NCBI RefSeq assembly: GCF_011030405.1
Contig: NZ_JAAJTJ010000001.1
Span: forward strand, 62,001-126,000
DNA: 64,000 nt
Source: Parapedobacter sp. SGR-10
Lineage (GTDB): Bacteria > Bacteroidota > Bacteroidia > Sphingobacteriales > Sphingobacteriaceae
Direction: 5' to 3'
In this document: one piece after another, positions 50,030 through 60,053 of the stretch
Position numbering within the stretch: the stretch's first letter is position 1
Layout of the letters: each line of letters begins with the position of its first letter
The notes under the pieces: generated by a model
Databases searched by the model: none
Told to the model about the DNA's origin: nothing
The model's input: only the letters and a program-made list of their open reading frames with translations
Made by a program: the position numbers and the translations under genes

Positions 50030-51373
50030 CTAAAAAGGTTTGCCCGGCATTTTGGGCATATTGCGCATCATCTTGGCCGCCATCGCAGGATTGGACATCT
50101 GCTTCATGACCTTGCGCATGTCCATAAATTGTTTCAGTAGCTTGTTGACCTCGTTGATATCCGTACCCGAGCCTTTGGCGATACGCATCCTTCTCTTTTG
50201 GTCGATGGCATCGGGGTTTTCACGTTCGAAAGGTGTCATCGAATCGATGATGGCCTCGATGGGCTTGAAGGCATCGTCCTCGATCTCCACATCCTTCAAG
50301 GCCTTGCCGGCTCCGGGGATCATGCCGACCAAGTCTTTCATATTACCCATCTTTTTGATCTGTTGGATCTGGGATCTGAAGTCGTTGAAATCAAATTTGT
50401 TCTTACGAATCTTCCGTTGCAGTTCAGCGGCCTGCTTCTCGTCAAACTGCTGCTGCGCACGCTCGACCAAGGAGACCACGTCACCCATGCCGAGGATACG
50501 GGAAGCCATACGGTCGGGATGAAATACATCGAGGGCATCCATTTTCTCGCCCGTACCGATAAATTTGATCGGCTTGTTGACCACCGACTTGATCGATAGC
50601 GCCGCACCACCACGGGTATCACCATCCAATTTGGTCAGTACGACTCCGGTAAAGTCCAGTCTATCGTTAAAGGCCTTCGCCGTATTGACCGCATCCTGAC
50701 CTGTCATTGAGTCGACGACAAATAGGATTTCATGGGGCTGTGTTGCTTCTTTTACAGCCGATATCTCGGTCATCAATGCTTCATCGATTGCCAAGCGTCC
50801 GGCGGTATCAATGATGACGACATTGTTGCCGTTACGTTTTCCTTCTTCTACACCTGCTCTGGCAATAGCAATCGGATCGGTAGACTCCCTGTCCACATAG
50901 ACCGGGACACCGACCTGCTCGCCCAAGATCTGCAACTGATCGATCGCCGCAGGACGGTACACATCGCCCGCCACCAACAAGGGTTTCTTGCCTTTCTTAT
51001 CTTTTAAGAAATTGGCCAGCTTGCCCGTAAAGGTTGTTTTACCCGCACCGTTGAGCCCCGCGATCAAGATCACCGTTGGATTTTTGGACAAGTCCAATTC
51101 GTTTACCTCTCCTCCCATCAATGCCGTCAGTTCATCGTTCATGATCTTGGTCAGCAACTGACCGGGAGATATACTGGTCAATACATTCTGGCCCAACGCT
51201 TTTTGCTTGACCTCGTCCGTAAAGGTTTTGGCCGTTTTATAATTCACGTCGGCATCCAACAGGGCCTTGCGAATTTCTTTCATCGTCTCTGCGACGTTGA
51301 TTTCGGTAATATTTCCTTGTCCTTTTAATACCTTAAAGGCTCTATCCAGCTTGTCCTGAAGATTTGAAAACAT
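50030..51373 (-). CDS. ffh: Signal recognition particle protein Ffh
   Basis: A 447-residue GTPase that binds signal sequences and SRP RNA. N domain (MFSNLQDKLDRAFKVLKGQGNITE), G domain with the P loop GLNGAGKTTFTGKLA, DTAGRLAID, TKLDGDTRGGAALS and FIGTGEKMDALD, then the Met-rich M domain ending KLLKQFMDMRKVMKQMSNPAMAAKMMRNMPKMPGKPF. Length and order are normal. It is monocistronic. Confidence 0.98.
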   Translation of the reverse strand: MFSNLQDKLDRAFKVLKGQGNITEINVAETMKEIRKALLDADVNYKTAKTFTDEVKQKALGQNVLTSISPGQLLTKIMNDELTALMGGEVNELDLSKNPTVILIAGLNGAGKTTFTGKLANFLKDKKGKKPLLVAGDVYRPAAIDQLQILGEQVGVPVYVDRESTDPIAIARAGVEEGKRNGNNVVIIDTAGRLAIDEALMTEISAVKEATQPHEILFVVDSMTGQDAVNTAKAFNDRLDFTGVVLTKLDGDTRGGAALSIKSVVNKPIKFIGTGEKMDALDVFHPDRMASRILGMGDVVSLVERAQQQFDEKQAAELQRKIRKNKFDFNDFRSQIQQIKKMGNMKDLVGMIPGAGKALKDVEIEDDAFKPIEAIIDSMTPFERENPDAIDQKRRMRIAKGSGTDINEVNKLLKQFMDMRKVMKQMSNPAMAAKMMRNMPKMPGKPF

Positions 51374-51716
51374 GTTTTATTCTTGTCTTTTATTGTCAAA
51401 CTACAAACTTAGATAAAAATGCTGTTGCATGCAATTATAATCACGCATATATAAAAGCATTTTTATCGTTCTCTCCTCAGCCATTGAAAAATACTTTATA
51501 GAGGAAAAATACAAATTTACAGGGAATGTTGGATTTATTATTTATTATGGGTTGTAAAGAAGGTGTCTAAAAAGGATTGTTAAACTGTTTATTTTGTCAT
51601 ACTGAGGCTTACCGAAGTATCTAAACACTTGTAAATCTGTATAGTTTCAGATCCTTCACTTCGTTCAGGATGACAAAAAGGGTAACATTCGCACTTTAGG
51701 GACACCTCCTTTACAA
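51374..51716. other. Gap between ffh and the TlpA-like gene
   Basis: No gene is visible. It contains an interspersed repeat at 51594-51676 with TTGTCATACTGAGG and CAGGATGACAA ends, of the same broad class as those at 37776-38006, and AT-rich sequence at 51400-51480 upstream of ffh that should hold its promoter. Confidence 0.5.
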
Positions 51717-53171
51717 TTACAACAACTTATCCAGGATCGTCCGTATACGGTCATCCGAAGGTCTGGGCGCATTAGCGTCGACGATTTGGCCTTTGTCGTC
51801 CAACAGGACAAAGCGCGGTATCTGCAGAATGTTGAAGGCCTGCGAGATCTGTTTGTTATTGGCGGCATCCAGCCAGACCTGTATACCTTCCAGTTTCTCT
51901 TTGCGCACAAAATCTATCCACTTTTGCCGATCCCTTTCCCTATCCATCGATATACTGACAAAGACGATTTTTTTGTCTGCATAGTCATGTTCCAGTTTTT
52001 TCAGCGATGGGATCTCCTGTATACAGGGTCCGCACCAGGTGGCCCAAAAATCAATATAGATATACTTGCCTTTCCAATTGTCAAAGGTGAAGGTGTTGCC
52101 AGCAGTATCCTGCAAGGCGACCAAAGGAGCCGGATTGCCTTCGAGCATTCCTTCCATAGCCTTGTATTTTTCCTTTACCTTTTTGGCTATATCACGATAT
52201 GGGGACGAAGCACCAAATTTCTCATATAGTTTTCTCTTGAAATTGGTCCGTAAAGCAAAGGCATAATATTCGTACAAGGGCCTACCGGAAAGTTTTTCTG
52301 CCACAAAATCAAAATAATCTTCCTGCGAACCGGATATCCGATACGATTCTTTCAGGAAATAATCCAGAAAATAAAAATAGCCTATACCCTTCTCTTCTTT
52401 GGCTTTGTCCACTTTTACATCCGACAGAAAGCCGTAGTAGTCCTGTCCTGCCGTGAAGCTTTCCTTGCGGTAGCTGCTACGCATCGACGGGTATAGTAGC
52501 CTCGCCATGACCGCATCCGTATATATAGCCCATTCGCTGACATGCTTCAAGTGCTTGTCCATTTTATGTTCTCTGGCAAACTGTGCCAGGAACTGCGCTC
52601 TCTCCACCCTTCTCTCCTCCACATAGGCCTGGTATTGTACGGCATCATAGTTTACATAGCCAAAGTAATTTTTCAGGTGCTTATCCTCATATCGGTTGAA
52701 GCGCCAATCCTCCTCATTCAGATAGTAGCTGTCGGCACTGTTTTTTCCGGTGATGTGCAGTGTTTTGGAGATATCTCCGATAGTTGCCTCGACATGTTGC
52801 TTAGCCTTTGGCTTGAGGTAGAGATAGATCATATCGCTACGTCTGGTCGTGGTCGTGATCGTTGTATCCCGGCCATCTCCCTTGGTTAGGGTAAACTTCT
52901 CCTCAACAGGCATAGGCGTATCTCCCAATATCAAAAAGGCCCTGGCAGGCCCTGAAATTTCGATGTCAAAACGAAATTCTCCGTCTGCTCCCACCTCCAC
53001 TTCTTGTTTTTGCAAGCCGCTCAATAAGGTATACTCCTGATAGCTCAGCGACACCACACCACCTTTGAAATTAGTAAGCTTTCCCGTGACGGTGGTTTTC
53101 CCTTTGGCGGCATAGGTTGTGCCTACAGCGGCCAAAAGCCATAAAAACAACAGCAAAAATTTTCTCTGCAT
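51717..53171 (-). CDS. TlpA-like thiol-disulfide protein of a SusC/SusD locus
   Basis: A 484-residue exported protein. A signal peptide (KFLLLFLWLLAAVGTTYA) precedes a DUF4369-like N-terminal domain (about 20-120, VTGKLTNFKGGVVSLSYQEYT), a helical middle region and a thioredoxin domain with WATWCGPC (Cys380 and Cys383) and IPRFVLLDDKGQIV. Such TlpA-like proteins are common partners of SusC/SusD loci and are thought to act as periplasmic disulfide reductases. It lies after the susD gene with a hairpin between them. A start at 53180 is possible but ATG at 53171 is closer to the signal peptide. Confidence 0.88.
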   Translation of the reverse strand: MQRKFLLLFLWLLAAVGTTYAAKGKTTVTGKLTNFKGGVVSLSYQEYTLLSGLQKQEVEVGADGEFRFDIEISGPARAFLILGDTPMPVEEKFTLTKGDGRDTTITTTTRRSDMIYLYLKPKAKQHVEATIGDISKTLHITGKNSADSYYLNEEDWRFNRYEDKHLKNYFGYVNYDAVQYQAYVEERRVERAQFLAQFAREHKMDKHLKHVSEWAIYTDAVMARLLYPSMRSSYRKESFTAGQDYYGFLSDVKVDKAKEEKGIGYFYFLDYFLKESYRISGSQEDYFDFVAEKLSGRPLYEYYAFALRTNFKRKLYEKFGASSPYRDIAKKVKEKYKAMEGMLEGNPAPLVALQDTAGNTFTFDNWKGKYIYIDFWATWCGPCIQEIPSLKKLEHDYADKKIVFVSISMDRERDRQKWIDFVRKEKLEGIQVWLDAANNKQISQAFNILQIPRFVLLDDKGQIVDANAPRPSDDRIRTILDKLL

Positions 53172-53194
53172 CATAATCAAATCTTTTATAAGAA

Positions 53195-53226
53195 GACTTC
53201 CGGAGTTTTTGAAAACTCCGGAAGTC
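53195..53226 (-). terminator. Hairpin between the susD-like and TlpA-like genes
   Basis: GACTTCCGGAGTTTT and AAAACTCCGGAAGTC are perfect 15-bp arms with a 2-base loop. It could reduce read-through from susD into the TlpA-like gene. A related inverted repeat is at 14615-14666. Confidence 0.6.
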
Positions 53227-53234
53227 TCGCAAGC

Positions 53235-54656
53235 CTATAAATTCGGGTTAGACAATACTGCACTCTCCGGTAGTGGCAAGTAGATGGCACTGGACTGCCA
53301 GGTCGGCTTGAGTGCCGGAAGGATATCATCCGCCCGGGTTTTCCCAGCCGATCCGGTGGTACTTGGCCAACGTCGCAGATCGTACCAACGGTGTCCCCAT
53401 TCTGCAAACAGCTCTACGCGACGTTCCTGTTCGACCGCCTCCCGTACGGCATTGTCATCATTGCCCAAGGATAGTGGTGTCAGTCCCGCGCGTTGGCGTA
53501 TCTCGTTGAGATCATCCTCTGCATCACTGTACTTTTCCTGGTTGTATCGTGCCTCGGCACGAATCAGGTACTGCTCACCTAGCCGCAGCACCATAGTATA
53601 TTCCGCTATGGGTGTGACCGCAAAGCGAGCCTTGTATTTATACGGATATTTATGCGTAGTACCTGTCGTTGTCGTGATCTTACCTACCCAATTCTCATGG
53701 CGTTCGTCTCCAGGCTCAAAAGCATCGTAAAGATAACCGGGAATCAAACGGAAAAGAACCGTACCCGTCTCCAGATTGGCGGGTATGATCAGGAAGCCTT
53801 CCCATGTATTGCGTCCTCCCGCTGTATTGACGGCCTGAATCTGCCAGATAGCCTCATCGCTGTTTCTCAAAAAGACATCGTTCATATCTGCCGTAGGCAT
53901 CAGCTTGTACAGTGGATTGTTGATGACTTCGGTCGCTTCGATCTCCGCCAGATCCCACTTCTTTGTATAGAGATAGGCACGGGCCAAGAGTGCCGTCGCT
54001 GCTCCTTTATTTGGACGAATACGTTCACCTCCTACATTTACCTTTTCTCCGCTTGGGTACGCGTCAAAGAGCTTACTCTTGGCGTCCTTCAGGTCGTCGA
54101 TGATCGCATCGTACACCTCAGCTTCGGACGAGCGGCCCTTGACATTGTTTTCCGCCACATTGGTACCCAATATCAACGGGACATCCCCAAAATTGTTGAC
54201 CAAATAGAAGTAGCAGAAAGCCCTTAAGAATTTGGCTTCTCCGATCAGTTGGCTTTTGACCTCCGGTGACAAAGCCGTAGAAGCCTCTAACCCCTCTATA
54301 CACATATTGGCCTGTGCAATGTATTGATAAGGTTGTGACCAAAGTGTACTCACGTACTGGTTGGACGGCAATACCGCATTATTTTTAAATTCGTCATAAA
54401 TAGCATATTGAGCTGCATATGCAAACTCATCTGCCTCCATGGCCGGCAGGATCATCGACAGGACATTGGCAAATTGGTAATTCAACTGGTTCATACGTGA
54501 GAACACACCTGTCACCGATGCCGTGGCGGCTTTGTCATCTGAAAAGGCCAAATCTGCGGCAACCTCATCCTTGGGCACACCCACATCCAAAAAACTCTCG
54601 CAAGCGCCAAGCCCTAGACTCATACAGGCAAGCGCGATATATTTAAAGAATCTCAT
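53235..54656 (-). CDS. SusD/RagB-family nutrient-binding lipoprotein
   Basis: A 473-residue outer-membrane lipoprotein (lipobox LGAC, Cys19) with the SusD pattern FLDVGVPKDEVAADLAFSDDKAATASVTGVF, helices of tetratricopeptide type (FLRAFCYFYLVNNFGDVPLIL, KGAATALLARAYLYTKKWDLAEIEA) and RVELFAEWGHRWYDLRRW near the C-terminus. It binds the substrate over the SusC channel encoded immediately upstream. Nothing here tells what the substrate is: no glycoside hydrolase is in the locus. Confidence 0.95.
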   Translation of the reverse strand: MRFFKYIALACMSLGLGACESFLDVGVPKDEVAADLAFSDDKAATASVTGVFSRMNQLNYQFANVLSMILPAMEADEFAYAAQYAIYDEFKNNAVLPSNQYVSTLWSQPYQYIAQANMCIEGLEASTALSPEVKSQLIGEAKFLRAFCYFYLVNNFGDVPLILGTNVAENNVKGRSSEAEVYDAIIDDLKDAKSKLFDAYPSGEKVNVGGERIRPNKGAATALLARAYLYTKKWDLAEIEATEVINNPLYKLMPTADMNDVFLRNSDEAIWQIQAVNTAGGRNTWEGFLIIPANLETGTVLFRLIPGYLYDAFEPGDERHENWVGKITTTTGTTHKYPYKYKARFAVTPIAEYTMVLRLGEQYLIRAEARYNQEKYSDAEDDLNEIRQRAGLTPLSLGNDDNAVREAVEQERRVELFAEWGHRWYDLRRWPSTTGSAGKTRADDILPALKPTWQSSAIYLPLPESAVLSNPNL

Positions 54657-54671
54657 ATCTAATCAATTTTT

Positions 54672-57600
54672 TTAATACGTAAAACGAATACCCAATGTAT
54701 AATACCGCAATGGTGGCATGACTCGTCCCCTTGTTTCAGGATCAAAGCCATCGTACTTGGTGAAAGTCAGAAGATTCTGACCTTGCCCATATAGACTGAT
54801 ACGTTGCGTCTTAAGCATAGGCAATAGAGAGGTAAAATCATAGCTCAGCATCACATTTTTCAGCCGGATATAAGAAGCATCTCCCCATAGTGCATCCGAA
54901 TGGCGGTAATACGTATTGTAAGTACTATACGCCTCATCTGCCGAAGTGGATGCTGACCTCGGAATATCCGTGATCTGATCGGCTTGCTTCCACCGGTCAC
55001 GGACAGAAACATCAAAGTTGGACATAATCCCCAATGCCGATGATGCCATATAACCGTAGTTGAGCATTTCTCCCTCCTGTTTGACAAACTGAAGCAAGAA
55101 GCTAAGGTTAAAATTCTTATACGTCAAACTGTTGTTCAGACCACCAAAAAACTTTGGTAGGCGTGTCCCCATTACGTACATATCATCCAGTTCGGGATTG
55201 AGCTCTCCATCGCCGCTCACATCTTCAAACTGTGCGATACCGGTCTGTGAGTCTACGCCGGTAAACTTATAACCGTACACGCTCTCCATGGGATATCCTA
55301 CCGCATAACCCTCCCTTTCATAGGGCTCAAAAGATTCTAATCCCGGATAAGCGAGCAGCTTGCTGGTAGAAACCGTCAGGTTAGCGGATGTATTCCATTC
55401 AAAGTCATTGTTTTTGACATTGATCGATCGCACTTCAAATTCCCATCCCCTGTTCTGAACAATACCGGGTAAGTTGGCGGTATAACCTTCAAAACCTGTC
55501 TGAGGCGATAATTTGCGCGTGATAAGCTGGTTGTCTGTCTTATTGAGGTAACGGTTCACATTCAATGTCAGCCTATTGTTCAAGAACCCCAATTCCAATC
55601 CGATTTCTAGCTTACGTGTTGTTTCCCAACTGTAGAGCGGATTGGCGACACGTGTCGGATAGAGCCCCGATACACCATCGTATGCATAGGTATTGAAACT
55701 CCATGTATCCATAAATCCATAATCACCGATCTGGTCGTTTCCGGTCACACCGTAGCTCCCACGCAATTTACCGAAACTCAGGAAAGATGGGTTATCTCGA
55801 AGAAAGCTCTCTTCGGTGAATACCCAGGCTGCACCTACCGAACCAAAATTGCCTACCCGACGATCCGGTCCGAAACGCGAAGAACCGTCCCTTCTGAACG
55901 TACCGTTGACGATATATTTATTTTCCCAATTGTAGGTTGCCCTCGCAAAGCCTGCCTGGTATCTGTATTTGCTATAACGCATAGCTTCAGAGCGTACCTC
56001 GACCGCCGCATCGATATTATTGAGCTGCGCGTCCAGTGTAAAATCTTCCCCTATGAAATAGTTGCCATCATTCACGCCCTGCTGCCAGGTCATCCCAGCC
56101 AACAGGTCCAGTGTACCTTTGCCCAATTGCAGGGTATAATTTGCCTGCGGCTCGATACTATACGAGGCATACGATCCGTTGCCCACATGCGATGTACTGA
56201 CCGCGCCTGCAGTCGGATTGAAGGAAGCCAACGGAAGCATCCTCAACTGATTGAGCGTCGTATTGTTGTAGCCGATCGTAGCCGATAGATTCAGATTTTG
56301 GATCGGGCTGTAACGTACTGTACCACTGGTTAATAAGGTATTATTGCGCGTTTCCTGCTTGCGCAATAACAGCGCGTAGGGGTTTTGTAGATTGCCATAC
56401 CAATACAGCGATCCGTCGGCATTGTAGATCGGCATATTGGGTGGTAGATCATAATATTGGCTGATGTCTGTCGCCATACCATTGTTGAAGTCTCCTGTAT
56501 AATTGGCCGTAGCTGCTACAGAGAATTTGCCATCGGCCGAGTTGTGGTTGACGCTCAGCATACCGGAGCCTTTTTTGTAGCCATTATCCCCCGGTTGTAC
56601 AGTCGTTTCGTTCCGTAGCGTACCGCTCAGCAGAAAATTGGTCGTCTCCGACCCCCCGCCTATGGATACATTCGCTTCGGTTACTTTTGCTGTACCGCCC
56701 ATCATCTTTTTCTGCCAGTTCTGATCCAGGTTCTGATCCCATTCGAACAGGTCCGGTAGATCCGGGTCAGGGGTAGCACCCGAATTTTGAAAAGCCTCTC
56801 TTCTTAGCTCCAGGTATTCGGCCGTAGGCAACATATCAACCATATTGGTGACCTTGCCCCCACCTGTATAGGCATTGAAATTCACACGCGTATTGCCTGC
56901 CGTACCTTTCTTGGTGGTGATCAAGATCACGCCATTGGCACCGCGAGAACCATAGATGGCCGTGGCATCGGCATCTTTGAGTACGTCGATGCGCTCGATA
57001 TCGCTTGGATTGATTCCCGCTATAGGGCTGTGATTGCCATTGTCCCCCGTAAACATAGTGAGCGATTCGGAAAAGAAAGGTACCCCATCGACGATGTACA
57101 AAGGTGCACTGCTCGCATCGATAGAGTTTATCCCACGCAACCGCACATTGAAGGATGATCCGGGCAAGCCGTTACTGGAATTGATATCCAGACCGGCGAT
57201 CTGACCTTGCAATGCTTCCAACACGTTGTTGACCGGCGCACGGGACAATTCTGCGCTCGTGATGCTCGACGTAGAGCCTGTACTGACGCGCTTGCTCGTC
57301 GTACCGTATGCGATGACCGTCACCGCATCGAGGTTTCCGAAATCCGAGGCGAGGATGATGTCTTGCATATCCCTTGTATATTCGATCTCCTGTGTCTGGT
57401 AGCCTACAGACGAAATGGTCAAGGTCACCGGACCTTCTTCTTTGACCACAAATACCCCTTCCTGATCTGTCGAAGTCACTTTGGAAGTACCTTTTATCCG
57501 TACCGTCACACCTGCAATCGGCTTGCCTTCCTCGCTGAGGATACGCCCGCGACGTTGCTGCTGTGCCGTGACCGACAGGGTCTCCGTCTTTGCCGGATGA

Positions 57601-57926
57601 CTTTGGGCTGCACTTCTTTTTTTGATGATCACGGTTTTGCCGACCTGTTGGTATTCGAGGTTTGTATGTTCCAATAGATCGTCCAAGATCATGGCTACAT
57701 TTGCACTACGATGATCCACACGGGACTGCTTATAGCTGTTGACATCACTGCTCACATAGGTGAACCGGATGTTTGTCTGTTTTTCCAACTGTTTCAAAGC
57801 ATCCTTTAGGGATATCGTACCTGAAGGCAATGAAGCCTTTATCCCGGCCAGGTTCTGGGCCGTCGAACTGGCTGCTACGACTGTAGCAAACCATGTCAAT
57901 AATATTGCTAACGAGGATATTTTCAT
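54672..57926 (-). CDS. SusC/RagA-family TonB-dependent receptor with STN domain
   Basis: A 1084-residue outer-membrane receptor. After the signal peptide comes an STN domain (about 40-100, SLKDALKQLEKQTNIRFTYV) that contacts a FecR-type anti-sigma factor, a carboxypeptidase-like domain (RGRILSEEGKPIAGVTVRIKG), the plug (ALQGQIAGLDINSSNGLPGSSFNVRLRGINSI, VDGVPFFSE) and a barrel ending YYTLGIRFTY. The frame extends 13 codons further; ATG at 57926 has AGGAG 9 bases before it. It works with the SusD gene downstream, under control of the FecR gene upstream. Confidence 0.96.
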   Translation of the reverse strand: MKISSLAILLTWFATVVAASSTAQNLAGIKASLPSGTISLKDALKQLEKQTNIRFTYVSSDVNSYKQSRVDHRSANVAMILDDLLEHTNLEYQQVGKTVIIKKRSAAQSHPAKTETLSVTAQQQRRGRILSEEGKPIAGVTVRIKGTSKVTSTDQEGVFVVKEEGPVTLTISSVGYQTQEIEYTRDMQDIILASDFGNLDAVTVIAYGTTSKRVSTGSTSSITSAELSRAPVNNVLEALQGQIAGLDINSSNGLPGSSFNVRLRGINSIDASSAPLYIVDGVPFFSESLTMFTGDNGNHSPIAGINPSDIERIDVLKDADATAIYGSRGANGVILITTKKGTAGNTRVNFNAYTGGGKVTNMVDMLPTAEYLELRREAFQNSGATPDPDLPDLFEWDQNLDQNWQKKMMGGTAKVTEANVSIGGGSETTNFLLSGTLRNETTVQPGDNGYKKGSGMLSVNHNSADGKFSVAATANYTGDFNNGMATDISQYYDLPPNMPIYNADGSLYWYGNLQNPYALLLRKQETRNNTLLTSGTVRYSPIQNLNLSATIGYNNTTLNQLRMLPLASFNPTAGAVSTSHVGNGSYASYSIEPQANYTLQLGKGTLDLLAGMTWQQGVNDGNYFIGEDFTLDAQLNNIDAAVEVRSEAMRYSKYRYQAGFARATYNWENKYIVNGTFRRDGSSRFGPDRRVGNFGSVGAAWVFTEESFLRDNPSFLSFGKLRGSYGVTGNDQIGDYGFMDTWSFNTYAYDGVSGLYPTRVANPLYSWETTRKLEIGLELGFLNNRLTLNVNRYLNKTDNQLITRKLSPQTGFEGYTANLPGIVQNRGWEFEVRSINVKNNDFEWNTSANLTVSTSKLLAYPGLESFEPYEREGYAVGYPMESVYGYKFTGVDSQTGIAQFEDVSGDGELNPELDDMYVMGTRLPKFFGGLNNSLTYKNFNLSFLLQFVKQEGEMLNYGYMASSALGIMSNFDVSVRDRWKQADQITDIPRSASTSADEAYSTYNTYYRHSDALWGDASYIRLKNVMLSYDFTSLLPMLKTQRISLYGQGQNLLTFTKYDGFDPETRGRVMPPLRYYTLGIRFTY

Positions 57927-58011
57927 TAATAATCTCCTATTGCACTTGTTTAGGATTAAATGCATAATTTTGAAAATGATTTAGTATAACGTAATCTGTT
58001 TATTGAATCCT

Positions 58012-58043
58012 GAAGTCATCTCGGGGACCAGCCGAGGTGGCTT
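58012..58043 (-). terminator. Hairpin between fecR and susC
   Basis: AAGCCACCTCGG can pair with CCGAGATGACTT (two G-U pairs), read on the minus strand. It may serve to separate expression of the anti-sigma gene from the receptor genes. Confidence 0.5.
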
Positions 58044-58097
58044 TCTTTATTTTTATGTGTCTGATTTACTTCATAAGCTGTTTTTTACATTGTTAGG

Positions 58098-59117
58098 TTA
58101 AAAAATTATATAGTTATTTCCTTCTTTCTTGAAATCGGTATCCGTCAATGTCGTCAGGATCTCCAGCACATAGGAGGGATCACTATCTTTCAGTACGGAC
58201 ATCGTGATGACCTTGTCGCCCAGAGACGTATGTTGCAGCTGTATGGAGAGCCTATAAAAACGCTCCAGATCGGCGATGATAGAAGAGATGGATTCGTCCT
58301 CATATTCCAAGTACCCTTCTGTCCAACTGCCGGCTATTTTATTTTTCAGCTCCTTGCCTTTGATCGCAGGTATGATGGCAGTCGGTACGAGCGGAACCCG
58401 CAATTCCTGGTTCTTGACCAATGTAGCCAGGATTTCGCTCTGCTTGCTTACCATGACCTTGCCACTCTTGACCGTGACCAATATATCCTTCATCCCCGGA
58501 TACGCTTTGATATTGAACTTGGTGCCCAACACCTTGGTCTGTATATCGCCCGTATGCACGACAAAGGGCCAGTCTTCGGCCCGCTCGACTTCAAAATAGG
58601 CTTCGCCTATCAAGGTCACCTCCCGGGGCTGGCCTTTCTTGAATTGCTGCGGATACTCCAGTCTGGAAGAAGAGTTGATCCACACTTTGCTCCCATCATC
58701 CAAGATCAGCACTTTGTTTTCGTCCTTCGCCACACTATTGATGATCCGTACATGCTCTTCGGGTTTATGCTCTTTAGACTGCTGTCCGTAGAAAAATCCC
58801 AATAGCAACATGGCTACACAAGCAGCCATACCGACATATATTTTTAGCGTACGACCGGATGGTTTTCTGGGTTGATCAGAGGATCGACGGTCACTCTCCG
58901 TCGCAAACTCCGAAAAATCCAACAGCTTACCATTATGATCCACATAGGTCAGAGAAGGGTCTTGCCGCTTAAGTTCTTCGTACAGTTCTTTTATCAACAC
59001 GGCCAGGTCCTCGTCGTACCTGGCGGATTGGATCACCGCAAATAGCTCATCCAGCTCCGGACGGGTCGATCTATTGTAAAAATACTGCCGCAGTAAATAG
59101 TTAATTCTTTCTTTCAT
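58098..59117 (-). CDS. FecR-family anti-sigma factor
   Basis: A 339-residue inner-membrane protein. The cytoplasmic part (1-95) binds the sigma factor, one membrane helix follows (YVGMAACVAMLLLGFFYG), and the periplasmic part is a FecR domain (VLILDDGSKVWINSSSRLEYP, REVTLIGEAYFEVERAEDWPFVVHTGDIQTKVLGTKFNIKAYP) and a C-terminal DUF4974-like domain that meets the STN domain of the receptor. It precedes susC and susD on the same strand. Its partner sigma gene is divergent at 60054. Confidence 0.94.
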   Translation of the reverse strand: MKERINYLLRQYFYNRSTRPELDELFAVIQSARYDEDLAVLIKELYEELKRQDPSLTYVDHNGKLLDFSEFATESDRRSSDQPRKPSGRTLKIYVGMAACVAMLLLGFFYGQQSKEHKPEEHVRIINSVAKDENKVLILDDGSKVWINSSSRLEYPQQFKKGQPREVTLIGEAYFEVERAEDWPFVVHTGDIQTKVLGTKFNIKAYPGMKDILVTVKSGKVMVSKQSEILATLVKNQELRVPLVPTAIIPAIKGKELKNKIAGSWTEGYLEYEDESISSIIADLERFYRLSIQLQHTSLGDKVITMSVLKDSDPSYVLEILTTLTDTDFKKEGNNYIIF

Positions 59118-59214
59118 CTTGTCATCTATACTAAAGACGAAGCTCGAAAGGGGATGTCCTATTGGGGTGGGGGATTTTTTTTTGAAATAATTGAAGGTAT
59201 AATTTAGGCACTTT

Positions 59215-59860
59215 CGTTCCGCTCATTGGCCGCGGGGGCCTAGTCCTTGGAAAGCACCCAAGGACCAAGGTGCTGTGTCCATTTCAAGGCATCTTGTCGC
59301 TTAATCCCGACGCTCAATAGCCCTGCAACTGCTGCCCTGGGTTTTGTCTCCCTAGCGCCTTTGCCCACCAATCCATCGACAAAACTGAACAGAGCTATGG
59401 GCAACCCTTCCCACAATCCTCCCGTTGCAGGGCTATTCTTCCCGATGCTGGTGAAATGGACGGTTCGCTATTCACAATGAAACTGCTTTACTTGCAGGTC
59501 AATACGTTTCTTGCACTAAAACGCATAGCCGGCAGTAACTTAGGACGACCTTGATTCATTTGGACAGCAAGCCCGTGGAGATCCCGTCTTGACGGCCTTA
59601 CATTTTTGCAGTATGCAAGCTATACACAGTCCAGAGCGGAGGTTTGTGTGTTGGAGACCTTGTATGGCGCTTCGGGAATGGAACGTGGCGGCTGGAACAA
59701 ATTAAGCAAAGTCTTGCTCTTTGCTTACTTTGGAGCAAACCAACCTGAGCGAAGCGAAAGCATGTGTGCCTATGAAAACAAACACGAACACATAACTAAG
59801 TCGCCATGCGCCGGCGACAGAGGCGCATTAAAAAATTGTATAATTTATTCCTTCATTTTA
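59215..59860 (-). repeat. Long structured intergenic element (copy B)
   Basis: A non-coding block of about 640 bp that, reverse-complemented, aligns along its length with 36070-36662. Its own stems are TGCGCC/GGCGCA (59800-59830 region), TTGCTC/GAGCAA (59714-59740), AATAGCCCTGCAAC/GTTGCAGGGCTATT (59316-59438) and GTCCTTGG/CCAAGGAC (59240-59266). It fills most of the gap between fecR and the ECF sigma gene. The ends on both copies read GAAGG-ATAAAT-ATACA at one side. Confidence 0.85.
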
Positions 59861-59913
59861 TATGAACAGCTTCAAATAATCTACTAATATTATAGACTTT
59901 AAATTACATTCTT

Positions 59914-59921
59914 TATATTTG
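59914..59921 (+). promoter_or_regulatory. Possible -7 element of the ECF sigma gene
   Basis: TATATTTG matches TAnnTTTG, 140 bp before the start. A second weaker one (ATATTTG) follows at 59924-59930. The -33 element is not evident. Confidence 0.4.
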
Positions 59922-60053
59922 TCATATTTGCATGAAAAACCTGAAAAAAATAATTCCATGGCAAGGAATTTGGAAAAAGGCGTGATAATGCAAAATTATG
60001 CGTAGATTTATTTTGTGTTAACAGACCATGACGCGAAGATAAGATAACAAAAC

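Noticed and set aside
59606-59887. A 93-residue frame within copy B of the long element
   Set aside because: Copy A does not keep this frame, and the alignment shows conserved stems rather than conserved codons.
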